In this document: one piece after another, positions 7,301 to 16,689 of the stretch
Layout: every line of letters starts with the position of its first letter
Position numbering within the stretch: position 1 is the first letter of the stretch
Assembly: GCF_001687585.2 (NCBI RefSeq)
Contig: NZ_CP016537.2
Location: 2,080,001-2,144,000, forward strand
Direction of reading: 5' to 3'
From: Planococcus halocryophilus
Lineage (GTDB): Bacteria > Bacillota > Bacilli > Bacillales_A > Planococcaceae
DNA: 64,000 bases
Position numbers and translations under genes: made by a program
Notes under the pieces: model-generated
The model's input: only the letters and a program-made list of their open reading frames with translations
Database searches by the model: none
Told to the model about the DNA's origin: nothing

Positions 7301-10156
7301 TTTTGAGGATATACCGGATACACCAACCTCAAGCGTCGCCAAGTCGTTCCGGACACCGGTCACTTTGCTGTCCACCGTCGCCAAAGCAGAAGATTCCGCT
7401 TTTAAGGTAATCTTCCCTGCCTGAACACTCAGTTCCGCACCGATGTCGCTGACTTCGCCAGTCAGCGTATCCAGCGAAGCTTGGCTCGCTTTCAAGGTGA
7501 TTGCCGTGGCATTCGCCTCAATTTGCGCCTGCTGATTGGTAATTGTGCCCTCAATGTTCGACAGCTGCGTGATTGTGGTCGACATGGTACCCGCAAGCTC
7601 ATTCACATCGGTTTCAAACGTCGTCATGCGGCCATTGCTGGCTAATAGCGCATCTTCATTCAGGGCAACACGCGACTGCAGATTACTTGAAGTGGCTTGC
7701 AGGCCATCGATTCGAGAAGTAATTCCAGAAACGTCGCCGGTGATTAAGTTGATGTTACCGAGCATGCTGTTCAATTCACTATCAACTAGATTGAATTGAC
7801 CATCGACATAATTGAGTCCTGCTTTGGCCGCGAGTTCGGTTTCCAGGTTAATACGGGTTTGCTGGATGGTCTGATTGATCTCTGCTGCAATCTCCGTGCT
7901 CCGCTGGTCTGCATGATTCTTGGCATTTTCTTCCGCTTGGACCGCACGTGTGTCGTCTGTATATTTCGCGGCTTTTTGCCAGTCACTGGCTGCATAGACT
8001 TGGCCAATGATTTTCTGTTTTACGCAACGCAAAATATCCCCGCCTGCACCTTGCGTCCATAAATCACCTGGATCGTATGGGGGGATTGGTGGTGCAATAA
8101 AGACGCGTCGTTTTCCATCGGCTGTATCCTTTGCCTCTGCGGCATCTTGGAGCGCTTTCGTCACATCGCTGTCCTTGAGGTCCGTCCATGTATGGACTCC
8201 CTGTTCAATGGTGTAGCGATACGCGAATCCGGTGTCTTTATCGTAGTAGACGTCTCCGAGATGGATATTCCGCATTTCCTCTGTCGTCCACTCCAAAGCT
8301 GGATAATTCTGAGCGGTTGGCTGTCCGAATTCAAACCAGGTCATGACCGATCCATCAATCTGGGACTGCAGCTCAGCAAGCTTATTGGTGTACTCAATAA
8401 ATGGAACAAAACTGCTCAGTTGATCATCGGTATAATCTTTGGCCTCTTCCGTGGCCACTGCCGCTTTGGCTGAAGCGATTGCGTTGCCGGCCGTTTCAAA
8501 GGCCGTGGCCAGTGTCGCCAGCCGTGTGCGGTAAGCCGTGAACTTCACTTCCACATCTGCTTTCTCGGTTGCAGTGGTCCGGCCATCTGAAATGGCCATC
8601 CGGATGGATCCGGTCAAATCGGCATGTGCGATGTTGAACAGGGTTTTCGCTTCGGCTAGTGTTGATTTTACGGTTCCCGTCAAAAGCACATCACTGTAAA
8701 TCGAGGTGTAGCGATTGTCCACGCTGACTTTCTCTGTGCCGATTGTATTCAAATACGTCTCGATGGCCTTTGCTTCCGCTTCCTCGATAATGCCGTCCGC
8801 AAAAGTGGTATTGATCCCCACTTCCAACGAATCCAAAGCATTTTGAACCCCTGATATGTCTTCTCGCGCCAATCGCAACGCTTCATCTGCTTTATCCTGT
8901 GCCCCTTGCGGCGTCTCTGCGCCAATTTCAGCTGCAGTCGAAGGGGCAATTTTTATCCAGTCATTCAGTTCGGTGCTCCAAATGTAAGGAATTTCTAATG
9001 AACTGTCTGGAGTGATCTGGATCCAGATTTTGTTCGCACTGCCTGGAGGCTTTTCTGCAGAACGAATAACCCTTAAGTTATATTGTTTCTGCAGTTGCCG
9101 GAAGGTTTTGTAGATATCCTCTTCTGAATAGGTTTTGACCTCGCCGATGTGATAAATCTTCTGAGTTTCATCATAGATTGAACGTTCTACGCGAATAACT
9201 CTTGCTTCTGCATATAAGGGTGGATCGAACTCAGGATTCTTGATTCGTAAAGAACAACCAAGTACTACTTTCTGATTTGGGAATGCTTTTTCCATAGAAG
9301 CTGCTGTTATGACATATTCAACAACCGAAGCAATTCGTTTGTTTAACTCCGTCCGCCCATATTGTTGTAGTTGATCTAATGTCATATCCTGCTCAGCGGA
9401 TTCTGGTATATAAATACCGATAATCGGTTTACCATTGCGATTCCACCGCTGGAACGCATCCTCATCTCTCACAACCGTAGTCAAACGACTACCATCTTCG
9501 CGCTCTGGACCAATGCACAAAAGTTCAGTGACAATCCGATCACTATATACTGTTTTGTCAATACCGGTTAAATCCCGACCATAGATAACTTCCTTTTTTA
9601 AATCCGGTCCGATTCGTTTTACAAAGTCGACAAAGCGACCAGTGAAGCGTGTCCCTGAAGTTTCTGTACGGATTGGCATTTCTAATTCAAACTCTTTAGC
9701 TACTCGAGAAAGATAGGTATAAACTCCGACGTGTTCTGTTACGACGATGGTTTTTCTTTGTATGCTCTCATAAATACCTAAGTCATATGTTGTGAATTCC
9801 AAAGCCTCATTAGCTAACTCCGCTAGAGTCCCAACATAAGTGCCTGGTGAAATGACATACTCTTTGTCCATCTCAGTGTAAGCTGCTGTAGAAACAACTT
9901 GCTTCTTGTCATCCATTGATTCATTCGTATGGAAGACGATGAATTCTTCGAATGATCCAGTTTCAGACGGGATTAAGATTCGACTTCTTTGATCAAAGAA
10001 CTTTGCTTCTTTAATTCCTATCGGTGTGATGAATTGAAAAGAATTTTCACCATCGATTTCTTTAATATGCTTATCTTCAGTAAATATTTTATTTCCTCGA
10101 TTATTTAATTCACCTAACAACATATCTGTTTGCGGATTGAGGGCTAATATTTTCAT
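4391..10156 (-). CDS. tail spike / tail-associated lysin-type minor structural protein
   Basis: 1,921 residues. The first ~370 residues match the prophage tail endopeptidase / minor structural protein N-terminal region that docks under Dit (Tal-like baseplate hub). Then follows a very long region of alternating coiled coil and beta segments, with repeated SSITQLS / IxLKAxQ units that suggest a trimeric fibre. Two related modules bounded by LEIGG(R/T)N and RGNK-TD-(Y/W)(T/S)PAPE lie near 964-1125 and 1240-1375, probably carbohydrate-binding jelly rolls. Near 1475-1545 is a segment like a pyocin-knob domain (TVEEFKRRTVLG ... SWSPWIQ). The C-terminus would bind the host receptor. Its start overlaps the Dit stop by 4 bases. 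Confidence 0.82.
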   Translation of the reverse strand: MKILALNPQTDMLLGELNNRGNKIFTEDKHIKEIDGENSFQFITPIGIKEAKFFDQRSRILIPSETGSFEEFIVFHTNESMDDKKQVVSTAAYTEMDKEYVISPGTYVGTLAELANEALEFTTYDLGIYESIQRKTIVVTEHVGVYTYLSRVAKEFELEMPIRTETSGTRFTGRFVDFVKRIGPDLKKEVIYGRDLTGIDKTVYSDRIVTELLCIGPEREDGSRLTTVVRDEDAFQRWNRNGKPIIGIYIPESAEQDMTLDQLQQYGRTELNKRIASVVEYVITAASMEKAFPNQKVVLGCSLRIKNPEFDPPLYAEARVIRVERSIYDETQKIYHIGEVKTYSEEDIYKTFRQLQKQYNLRVIRSAEKPPGSANKIWIQITPDSSLEIPYIWSTELNDWIKIAPSTAAEIGAETPQGAQDKADEALRLAREDISGVQNALDSLEVGINTTFADGIIEEAEAKAIETYLNTIGTEKVSVDNRYTSIYSDVLLTGTVKSTLAEAKTLFNIAHADLTGSIRMAISDGRTTATEKADVEVKFTAYRTRLATLATAFETAGNAIASAKAAVATEEAKDYTDDQLSSFVPFIEYTNKLAELQSQIDGSVMTWFEFGQPTAQNYPALEWTTEEMRNIHLGDVYYDKDTGFAYRYTIEQGVHTWTDLKDSDVTKALQDAAEAKDTADGKRRVFIAPPIPPYDPGDLWTQGAGGDILRCVKQKIIGQVYAASDWQKAAKYTDDTRAVQAEENAKNHADQRSTEIAAEINQTIQQTRINLETELAAKAGLNYVDGQFNLVDSELNSMLGNINLITGDVSGITSRIDGLQATSSNLQSRVALNEDALLASNGRMTTFETDVNELAGTMSTTITQLSNIEGTITNQQAQIEANATAITLKASQASLDTLTGEVSDIGAELSVQAGKITLKAESSALATVDSKVTGVRNDLATLEVGVSGISSKVTSLATEMSELEIGGRNLATNSSKFTKIDGFGTYTGITSVVLDEGLIKVVVNSSTGRLYLVVPPGLPFKAGDQFTTSVVYKTDSVAPNNLGVGGKFFKPPASGETGTMPTGRVSQTEDLGDGWRKGVVTLTMPVRADVGETIRLYAYFKDSTDTTDVIVFIKSVKIERGNKATDYTPAPEEVDVSINNVQQYASSVNQKADSISTNVSALTQTVSGHTTSISNAQSSITQLSSSVALKAEQTQVNTIAGQITSVNNQLATLKVDVGGISTHVSSLQSELGALEIGGTNRLLDSESLFVSGLEGGYRLEYRSLNVGKSYMDIEDGTDITISFDVEMVVGTANPRMQVYNSNNPGPKYFTSKTIAFTGAVGDTIKGRFSVETKMFDRANPTRADNYLEFYTTYDTGNFFKITKIKVERGNKTTDWSPAPEDVNAAVAAVGSRVSSAESSITQLSNSISLKAAQTQVDTLVGNVSSVSTQLASLEVSVSGISTVVSSKVSQAEIDDSIAIAKSAKDTRDANEEPQFYWSNYKRQTVEEFKRRTVLGVTGTATYGYLTTEVPWSDSSGGAIIQRFSSTDGTFERRSISTTSWSPWIQVETTAGAQAKVNGLKTAEIDPLKTRMTSSESSITQLSNSIALKASQSSMDSLTGRMNSAESALTVQAGQISSKVSTTDFNGNKLVSLINQTATTVDIDASRINLIGAVTVLSDITGQLGNITAGTIDGVTFKSGTGTSRSFTLASGMAEFIEKDSQSGVEVLTRTTLNDNALAITNSISGEVYYAMQLRADSLLFDTQGGIAEYAHDRILLHRGKESEIAMYANTFASSIISTNTLQLSGKGQTLSIEDETLRYNGSPIGFSGSDLLWSGGVFMQASQSIAPSRSLPDCPNGWLLIWGRYVNGSVSNSDWNFTMIPKRYGILNGGSWHILGAANVNDAVPPVAYKYLYATNTTISGHDRNKSGTESGQVLRYVVAY

Positions 10157-11604
10157 CGCGATCGCTCCCGAATGATTACTTTTCCGGATAATTTGTCAAA
10201 GGGTTGCAAAAGCAAGGTGTTCATTCCTGGTTCGATATCAAAAAAATCACTGAAGAAATCTTTCATATCGTCGCGTTCTTCCCCATTCAACGTGACGATT
10301 CCTGTTCCGGTATCGATAACGAACTTGTCACCTTGGTTTGCGATGTAAGGAATCCCTTCTGCTGGGTCGTTGTATCGCCAAAATTTAATGCCTTTGATTC
10401 TCATATTCGCCTGACTTGTACTCGTTCCGGGCCATTTGCGAATAGCAACCTTCACTTGAGCAATAGGAGCCATATATTGCAGGGCTTCATCTCGATAACT
10501 CCATTGTTGGGATACCCACACATGCTTTCCGTCTGGTTGAATTTGTGCAAAGTAAGGTCGAAATAAGTTGCCGTCACGATGCACGCGAAGCATTCCTTTA
10601 AAATCATTCCAGGCAGGAGCATAGTCTGCTTGGCGGTGGTATTCTATTTTCCGTTTATCGACATTTCCAAGTTGAAACTTTCCTTGATTCTTTTTAAGAG
10701 TTGGCCACACGTCTTCCATGCCAATCTTTGCGATTGTGTTTCCTAATGCATCTAAAAAATAAATCTCAATCATTCCAGTTTCCTTAGTGACATTTAATAA
10801 CTCAATTGGAATATCAGCACGGAAATTTTGAACTGTCTCAGGTAGAGAACGCTGTTTTGCCGGACCTTGCCACTTTAAAGGTTGAATAGCTGCACCGAAT
10901 GAAGTGGCTTCGAATCCCGCCTGTGTGGCAACTATGGTTCCGCCAATATAACCATTATCGATTTCTGTTGGAGTGGTCCAATTATTCAGAGACTTCATCG
11001 TGTCATTTAGAATAAGTGTTTGGCGTTGATAAACCACATTTTCAATCGGCGCCGGTTCTCCAAACCTCAAATAGTTTTTATCCGTAAAAATATCCAAGTG
11101 CGTAATGCTGTCTAAAACTTCGATTTCGTAGATTGGTGGAGTCTCTACCTTCCCGTTATTTCGAACAATAGCGACCCCTTCAACGAAACTCGTGGCAAAC
11201 TGCCCTTTGTAAACATATGGATCGTTGCAAATAAAGTTGATGGTGACTTGGCCATAGATTCCAATTTCTTTTGTTTCAATTTCTCCATCCATCTCAGCCA
11301 TGTACATCCGACCTGGTTCCTGTTCAAAGATTAATGGTTCCGGATCTTCACGAATAAACCAAGCTGCCAACACTTCAAGTTTCTCGAGCCATTCTATTTT
11401 TGATTCAGCTTCAAAATCTAAGACAACTTTAATTAGTCTTATGTCAGTATCATAGCCATTCGATACCGCTCCTGGACGACCTGGAATAACGAGTGACTTT
11501 CTTCTGATAGGCGCAATGCGCCCTATTTGTTTTTCTATAACCCTTAAATCAAATGGAGGTCTTCTTTCGCCAAAAGTTAATCCTAAACCTTCCAAAATTA
11601 CCAC
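10153..11604 (-). CDS. distal tail protein (Dit, siphovirus type) with central insertion
   Basis: 483 residues. The N-terminal ~165 residues fit the Sipho_tail Dit family, the hexameric hub joining tail tube to baseplate, with ICNDPYVYKG at the usual place. Plain Dit proteins are about 250 residues. Here a block of roughly 190 residues (about 200-410, rich in Trp and Gly) is inserted before the C-terminal GIVTLNGEERDD strand region. That resembles evolved Dits, whose inserts are carbohydrate-binding modules for host adhesion; this reading is inferred from length and composition. It follows the tape measure by a few bases and overlaps the tail spike by ATGA. Confidence 0.83.
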   Translation of the reverse strand: MVILEGLGLTFGERRPPFDLRVIEKQIGRIAPIRRKSLVIPGRPGAVSNGYDTDIRLIKVVLDFEAESKIEWLEKLEVLAAWFIREDPEPLIFEQEPGRMYMAEMDGEIETKEIGIYGQVTINFICNDPYVYKGQFATSFVEGVAIVRNNGKVETPPIYEIEVLDSITHLDIFTDKNYLRFGEPAPIENVVYQRQTLILNDTMKSLNNWTTPTEIDNGYIGGTIVATQAGFEATSFGAAIQPLKWQGPAKQRSLPETVQNFRADIPIELLNVTKETGMIEIYFLDALGNTIAKIGMEDVWPTLKKNQGKFQLGNVDKRKIEYHRQADYAPAWNDFKGMLRVHRDGNLFRPYFAQIQPDGKHVWVSQQWSYRDEALQYMAPIAQVKVAIRKWPGTSTSQANMRIKGIKFWRYNDPAEGIPYIANQGDKFVIDTGTGIVTLNGEERDDMKDFFSDFFDIEPGMNTLLLQPFDKLSGKVIIRERSR

Positions 11605-11607
11605 CTC

Positions 11608-14600
11608 CTAACGTTTAAACTCATTTTTCACTGCTTTTTTCAACTCTTGTCTCTTTGTGATGTCATCAGTGACTGCATTGGCGAAAGTTCTTGAGTTCAC
11701 CACAATATCATGTCCATGTGGTATCCCTTTATACAGCATTTCCGCAGTCACATTTGCGATATCTTGATTAGTATCTGCAATCTTCATTAGCCATTCAATA
11801 ATGCCGCTTCCGGAATCAAATCCAAGCTCTCGACCTGTCTTTTCCCAAATCGCTTTCTGGCTCGTCTTCTTCGATGGATCGTGGCTGATAACTGATTCAG
11901 ACCAACCGCCTTCTGTAAGCCAAGCCAGTTGTGCGCCCATACGTCCATCGACAATGCCGCCATCTTCATAGCCGTTGACTTGATAATGAAGGTGAGCGCC
12001 AGAGCCTACGCCGGTGTTCCCGACAAGCGCGACTGTCTGCCCTTTTTTAACCTGCTGCCCAACGCGCATAATGTTCTTGCTGTTGTGCTGATAGCGGTGA
12101 ACTTTCCCAGAAGCGTCGCGTACCTCAACGAAGTTACCGCTGAGATGATGATAGCCTACGCGATGCCCTACGCCGTCTGTGACAGAAGGAATTGGCGTTC
12201 CGATTGGTGCTGCCCAGTCCCATCCTTCGTGCATTCTGGATGCGCCTGGAATACCTGTGTTACGTGGTCCAGGTCCCGAGGTAAATCGGAATGGTGCACC
12301 AAAACCACCGCCGCTGCCACCTGTCAAAGCAATGCCACTCTGAGAAGCGCCGAATGTCGTGAGTTTCGACTTCACGAAATCAATCGCTTCTTCTTTTACT
12401 TTGTTCCAACCACCGACAGCCATGTTGCCGATAAAGTCGCCGCCTTTTGGTTTCTCGATGCCTAGCGTTTCGAGTGCCAAGTCCAAGAACTTGCCAGGGG
12501 ACTTGATGTAGTCAAAAGCATTGACTGCTACATCTTTGATTTTAGAGCCAACAGCCATAACTTTATCTTTTCCGGCGTTGTACGTATCTTTTGCCCAGTT
12601 CCCAGCGGTGCGGAGTCCAGACTTGATATCGTCGCCCCAAGCGTAATGTGGAACCATCTTCAATATCTTTTTCGTTTCCGTTGCTGACCAGACCTTTGTT
12701 CCTTTTGGTGCTGTTGTCAATGTTGGTTTAGATGGAGACAGTGCTTGTTTGCCGTCGGGAGTCTCAATCATTTCTGGCCCTCTGTTGCTGCCTGTCCCGT
12801 CTCCGACAATCATAGGACCGCCTGGATGAGCTCCATTGCCTTTAGTCCCTTGTGCATATTGCGGAACTGTCCATTTCGGAATGTCTGTATCTACGCCGAT
12901 TTTGTCGAGCACCCAGTTGATCCCGCCGATGACACCATTTACGCCTTTTCCAAGTGTTGAAGCCAGTTTGTTAATGACTTTTGTGACCCCTGAAGTTACT
13001 TTCGAAGCCATTGATCCGATGCCGTCACCGATACGCCGTGGCAAAGATTTCGCCAGATCTACAATGTTCGTAAACCGAGACTTGATGCCGTTGAAAATAT
13101 CGCGGAAGGCATTCGACGTATTCGTGCGTAAAGCTGACCAAGTATCGCGGAGTTTGTTATAAATTCCGGAAGCTGAACCTGACACGAAATCACGCATTTT
13201 GGAAAAGATGGACCTAAAAAAATCATACACTTTGGTAAAGGTTGTTCGAGTTACGTTAAAAATGGTCGACCAAGAAGTGGTTAAAATTCTGAGATAACCA
13301 GAAACCGCTGCACTTATGACATTTTTTATAAACAGAAAAATATCCTTAAAGAACGAATACACTTTTCCGAAGATTGACTTCGTTTCGCGCAAAATTGTTT
13401 GCCATGCCACTTGGATTGTGGTCATAGCCGAAGTTGTTTGCCCTCTAAATAGCGAAATTATGCCTTTCCATAAATCGTCGAAGAACGTACGGAAGCTCAA
13501 AATGAAAACTTTAAGCCCTCCAAGGATTTTCCCGAAGAAGGTTAGCTGCACAAAATTCCATAAGAACGTGACCGCTCCGAGGAACATTTGCTTGAGTCCT
13601 TCCCACATTTTCGCGAAGTCACCAGTGAAAAGTCCGGAGAAAACTTTGACCGCTCCCATAATGACATCGAGTGCGCCCGATATAACGCATTTGATATTAC
13701 CCCATACCGTTTTGATAATCGCTAGTACAAGCGGCATGACAAAATTGATTACTGCCATGATGCCATTGAAAACATTTGAAACAGCTGCCATAATGGTTGT
13801 GCCATTTTCATTCCAGAATTGAAGAATTTTAGCAATCTGCGAACCTATAAATAAAACCACAGCCGATAGTGCTTCTTTTACAACCGGCCACGAATCTACA
13901 AAGACGTGCTTAATTGTTGCAAATATTTCAGAGCCACCCGAGTTCCATAGCAACTTCATTCGGTCAACATTGTTCCCAACGAACGAAAGGAATCCAGTGA
14001 AAGCGTTCTTCACCGTGTCCACCGCATTCATGACTGCCTGTATCTGTGGTGGATCTAGACCGAGTCCTGCCAGCAATTCAATCGCTGTACCATCTTGGTT
14101 GCGGAATAAAGCGAATACCGCTTTCGCTACGTCTCCAACAGTTGTGAATCCACTTCGTATACGAGATAAAGCGTGAGGAATCAGGTTCATGGCATCAAGG
14201 ACACCTTGGAATTCTTTCGGATCAAGACCATAACTTTTTAAAATATCTTTTGCTGACTCGCCTCCGCTTATTAATGAACCAATAGATTTTATTGCTCCAC
14301 CAATTGTAGATACGAAATTATTTGCAAAATTACTTACGCCTGGCATTATTTTGTCTTGCAAAGGGATTAAAATACTAGACGTAAGTCTATTGCCAACTCC
14401 CGCAATTGCCTCTCCTATAGTGTCGTACTTGACTGCATCCATTGCAGCTAAAGCATCTCTAGCTATATCTACTTTGCCAGTAGCATCACCTAATGCCAAG
14501 ACAGCTTGTACGCCGGCATCTTCAGCCATTGAACCGAATAACGATACCGCCACTTGCTCTTGCTTGGCTTGGCTACCAATACCGCCTACAGCTTCAGTAA

Positions 14601-16266
14601 CTTTTTGGAAAGCCGCAGCCGCTGCTGGACCACCTTTATCAAATTCCTTTAGAACCGCATTAGCATCTAACCCTGCATCAGTTAATGCTTCTTTTGTTGC
14701 TTCAGATCCATCACGAATCAATGTAGCAAATTCATTTACTGAATCAGCTGCAATACTTGCGTCCTTTGCTCCATTGTCCATGGCACTACGAATCATATTC
14801 ATTGCATCTTCGCCATTGAAGCCAAGATCATTAAATGCTCCTGAAAATTCATTGAAGACATCCAATAAATCACCAGCAACGTTTATTCCGTCCTGTTCGC
14901 CTTGAACTAACAGGTTCATGGCCGTTTCTGCATCATATCCGAAATTAACCATCATGCTTCTTACGGCCACCATGGTTTCGGGTACTTCCCACCCTAGAGA
15001 ATCACGCAATAAAAGTGCCATGGTTGTTGCCTGTTCTAACTCATCTCCAGTTAATCCTAACGCCTTTCTGACTTCTCCTAATGAAGTGGCTACATCTTCA
15101 AAACCTTCGCCGTAATTATTGCCATGTATATCTATTAGTGATTGACGCATGACATCCATTTCTTCATTGGTGGCCCCGGTGGAAGCTTCAAGCCCGTTAA
15201 CAGCTCTTTTTAATTCATCACTGGAGTTTACAAAAGCAAATACTCCGGCTCCTGCAGCAACAAATCCAAGTATCCCTCCTGCAGCAGCTACAAAGGCTCC
15301 ACCAACTCCGGCAATTACCCCTCCAGCACCACCTAAGCTACCAAGAGCATCGCCTAATTCTTCCGCATCTTCTGACACGTCTTGCAAGCCGTTATCGTCA
15401 CCGAGATTTTGTAATTCATTGTCTAATTCGTTAACCTCATCGCCAACATTATTTAAATCCTGTTGAGCATTCTGAGAAGCTCCGCTCAATCCATTTAAGC
15501 TATTTTGTGAAGACAGCTCCAAGCGTGCCAAATCATCATTGACCCAGTTAATCGCATTTTCAACTTCAGATAAACTTGAACGCGCTTCTGTGCTAAGGGA
15601 ATTGAAGTGCGAGCTCGACCCATCGACAGCATTTCTCAATACTTGCATCGTATCCGTAGTAACAGATCCCGTTTCTTCAATTTCACGCTGCGCTCTGTCT
15701 GCGGCTTCCGTTAATTCAGAAAAGGTATCTGTCTGGCCGGCAGCTTGTATAGAATCTCTCATACGTCCTGCTGATTGCCCCAAGTTTTCAAATCCTTGCG
15801 CAGCGTCTGCTTGGGCATCGACTAACGTATCCAAACTATTGCCGGCAGTATCACGTAAAGAAATGAGGTCTCCGTTAATATCCTCAATGGCTCGGCCGAC
15901 CACATCGAAGCTGGAGCGAGCATCCGGGCCCAATGAATTGAATCGTCGAGCGGCATCCTCTACAGCAGATTCCATATCATTCATGGTTTGCTCACTAACT
16001 TTGCCTGTCTCTCGAAGTTCTTCTTGCGCTCGTTCAGAGGCTTCTGTTAGCTCGGAGAAAGCTTCGACGTTATTTGTCTCTTCTAACGCACGTTTTAGCT
16101 TGTCCGTTGATTGAGTTAGGCTGTTGTAGTGCTTGTTTACATCATCGGTTGTCTTTTTTGTGGTGCCGCTTAATTTGGCTGCTTCCTGCTGAATCTGTTT
16201 AAAGGCCGCTCTAATGCCTTTAGTTTCTGCGGAGAACATCGCCTTTAATTCTCTGACTGTTGCCAT
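11608..16266 (-). CDS. phage tail tape measure protein with M23 peptidase domain
   Basis: 1,552 residues, setting tail length and carrying a virion lysin. Residues 1-330 are coiled coil containing a duplicated unit: FSELTEA(S/A)(E/D)RAQ...ETG recurs at about 70 and 182, spacing 112. About 335-620 fits the TMP core (EEMDVMRQSL...GWEVPETMVAVRSMM). The middle has hydrophobic segments and helical repeats. The M23 endopeptidase lies near 1345-1435, with zinc ligands in HEGWD and HLHYQV. The protein would be processed or injected to cut peptidoglycan at entry. It starts immediately after the frameshifted chaperone genes. Confidence 0.93.
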   Translation of the reverse strand: MATVRELKAMFSAETKGIRAAFKQIQQEAAKLSGTTKKTTDDVNKHYNSLTQSTDKLKRALEETNNVEAFSELTEASERAQEELRETGKVSEQTMNDMESAVEDAARRFNSLGPDARSSFDVVGRAIEDINGDLISLRDTAGNSLDTLVDAQADAAQGFENLGQSAGRMRDSIQAAGQTDTFSELTEAADRAQREIEETGSVTTDTMQVLRNAVDGSSSHFNSLSTEARSSLSEVENAINWVNDDLARLELSSQNSLNGLSGASQNAQQDLNNVGDEVNELDNELQNLGDDNGLQDVSEDAEELGDALGSLGGAGGVIAGVGGAFVAAAGGILGFVAAGAGVFAFVNSSDELKRAVNGLEASTGATNEEMDVMRQSLIDIHGNNYGEGFEDVATSLGEVRKALGLTGDELEQATTMALLLRDSLGWEVPETMVAVRSMMVNFGYDAETAMNLLVQGEQDGINVAGDLLDVFNEFSGAFNDLGFNGEDAMNMIRSAMDNGAKDASIAADSVNEFATLIRDGSEATKEALTDAGLDANAVLKEFDKGGPAAAAAFQKVTEAVGGIGSQAKQEQVAVSLFGSMAEDAGVQAVLALGDATGKVDIARDALAAMDAVKYDTIGEAIAGVGNRLTSSILIPLQDKIMPGVSNFANNFVSTIGGAIKSIGSLISGGESAKDILKSYGLDPKEFQGVLDAMNLIPHALSRIRSGFTTVGDVAKAVFALFRNQDGTAIELLAGLGLDPPQIQAVMNAVDTVKNAFTGFLSFVGNNVDRMKLLWNSGGSEIFATIKHVFVDSWPVVKEALSAVVLFIGSQIAKILQFWNENGTTIMAAVSNVFNGIMAVINFVMPLVLAIIKTVWGNIKCVISGALDVIMGAVKVFSGLFTGDFAKMWEGLKQMFLGAVTFLWNFVQLTFFGKILGGLKVFILSFRTFFDDLWKGIISLFRGQTTSAMTTIQVAWQTILRETKSIFGKVYSFFKDIFLFIKNVISAAVSGYLRILTTSWSTIFNVTRTTFTKVYDFFRSIFSKMRDFVSGSASGIYNKLRDTWSALRTNTSNAFRDIFNGIKSRFTNIVDLAKSLPRRIGDGIGSMASKVTSGVTKVINKLASTLGKGVNGVIGGINWVLDKIGVDTDIPKWTVPQYAQGTKGNGAHPGGPMIVGDGTGSNRGPEMIETPDGKQALSPSKPTLTTAPKGTKVWSATETKKILKMVPHYAWGDDIKSGLRTAGNWAKDTYNAGKDKVMAVGSKIKDVAVNAFDYIKSPGKFLDLALETLGIEKPKGGDFIGNMAVGGWNKVKEEAIDFVKSKLTTFGASQSGIALTGGSGGGFGAPFRFTSGPGPRNTGIPGASRMHEGWDWAAPIGTPIPSVTDGVGHRVGYHHLSGNFVEVRDASGKVHRYQHNSKNIMRVGQQVKKGQTVALVGNTGVGSGAHLHYQVNGYEDGGIVDGRMGAQLAWLTEGGWSESVISHDPSKKTSQKAIWEKTGRELGFDSGSGIIEWLMKIADTNQDIANVTAEMLYKGIPHGHDIVVNSRTFANAVTDDITKRQELKKAVKNEFKR

Positions 16267-16689
16267 TCATCCTCCTCCTTCCTGTGACGCTTTCAGTCGT
16301 TTCATTAATTCAAAGTCATATTCGTAAACTTTAGCCTGCCCTTTTTTCTGCTCAGGCTTGATCGATTCAATAAATTCTTTCTTGGCCATTGCGAATTTCG
16401 GATCTTCTTTCCCCATAGAGGGTTGAGTGAAGACGTTGACCAAATAATTCAGCCAGACCCGTGCGCGTTCCCGCTCTGCCTGTTGGTTTTCTTTCTTCAA
16501 CTCCATGTCCATAAACTGAAGCAACTCCACAGCAGGAGCGGTCACGACTTCCTTGCGACCGCCCAGTACCTTTCCGAGTTTGAAAACAAATGCTTCTGCA
16601 ATGGTTGGACTGATTAGGCTGTCGCTTTCTTGAGTTTCTTCGCGAAGCTGAGCTTGATCTTGGTTGTAGCTAAAGACAACTTCCCCCGC
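16267..16689 (-). CDS. tail assembly chaperone extension (gpGT-like), reached by -1 frameshift
   Basis: This frame is open on the minus strand from a TAA at 16690-16692 down to the stop at 16267, overlapping the end of the upstream chaperone in the -1 frame. A GTG at 16545 could start a 92-aa protein, but it has no good ribosome site and the sequence before it (SPTIAEAFVFKLGKVLGGRK) reads as real protein. The arrangement matches lambda gpG/gpGT: two overlapping ORFs just before the tape measure, the second expressed as a fusion. The run GCGGGGGAAG at 16680-16689, at the very point where the -1 frame opens, is the likeliest slip site. A fusion of about 270 residues would result. Confidence 0.7.
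   Translation of the reverse strand, partial: AGEVVFSYNQDQAQLREETQESDSLISPTIAEAFVFKLGKVLGGRKEVVTAPAVELLQFMDMELKKENQQAERERARVWLNYLVNVFTQPSMGKEDPKFAMAKKEFIESIKPEQKKGQAKVYEYDFELMKRLKASQEGGG

Noticed and set aside
5256..9000. Plus-strand ORFs across the tail spike gene
   Set aside because: All lie antisense to one long, well-supported reading frame and lack ribosome sites.
16545..16545. GTG start for an independent 92-aa protein
   Set aside because: No ribosome site, and protein-like sequence continues upstream of the GTG into the chaperone frame; frameshift fusion explains it better.
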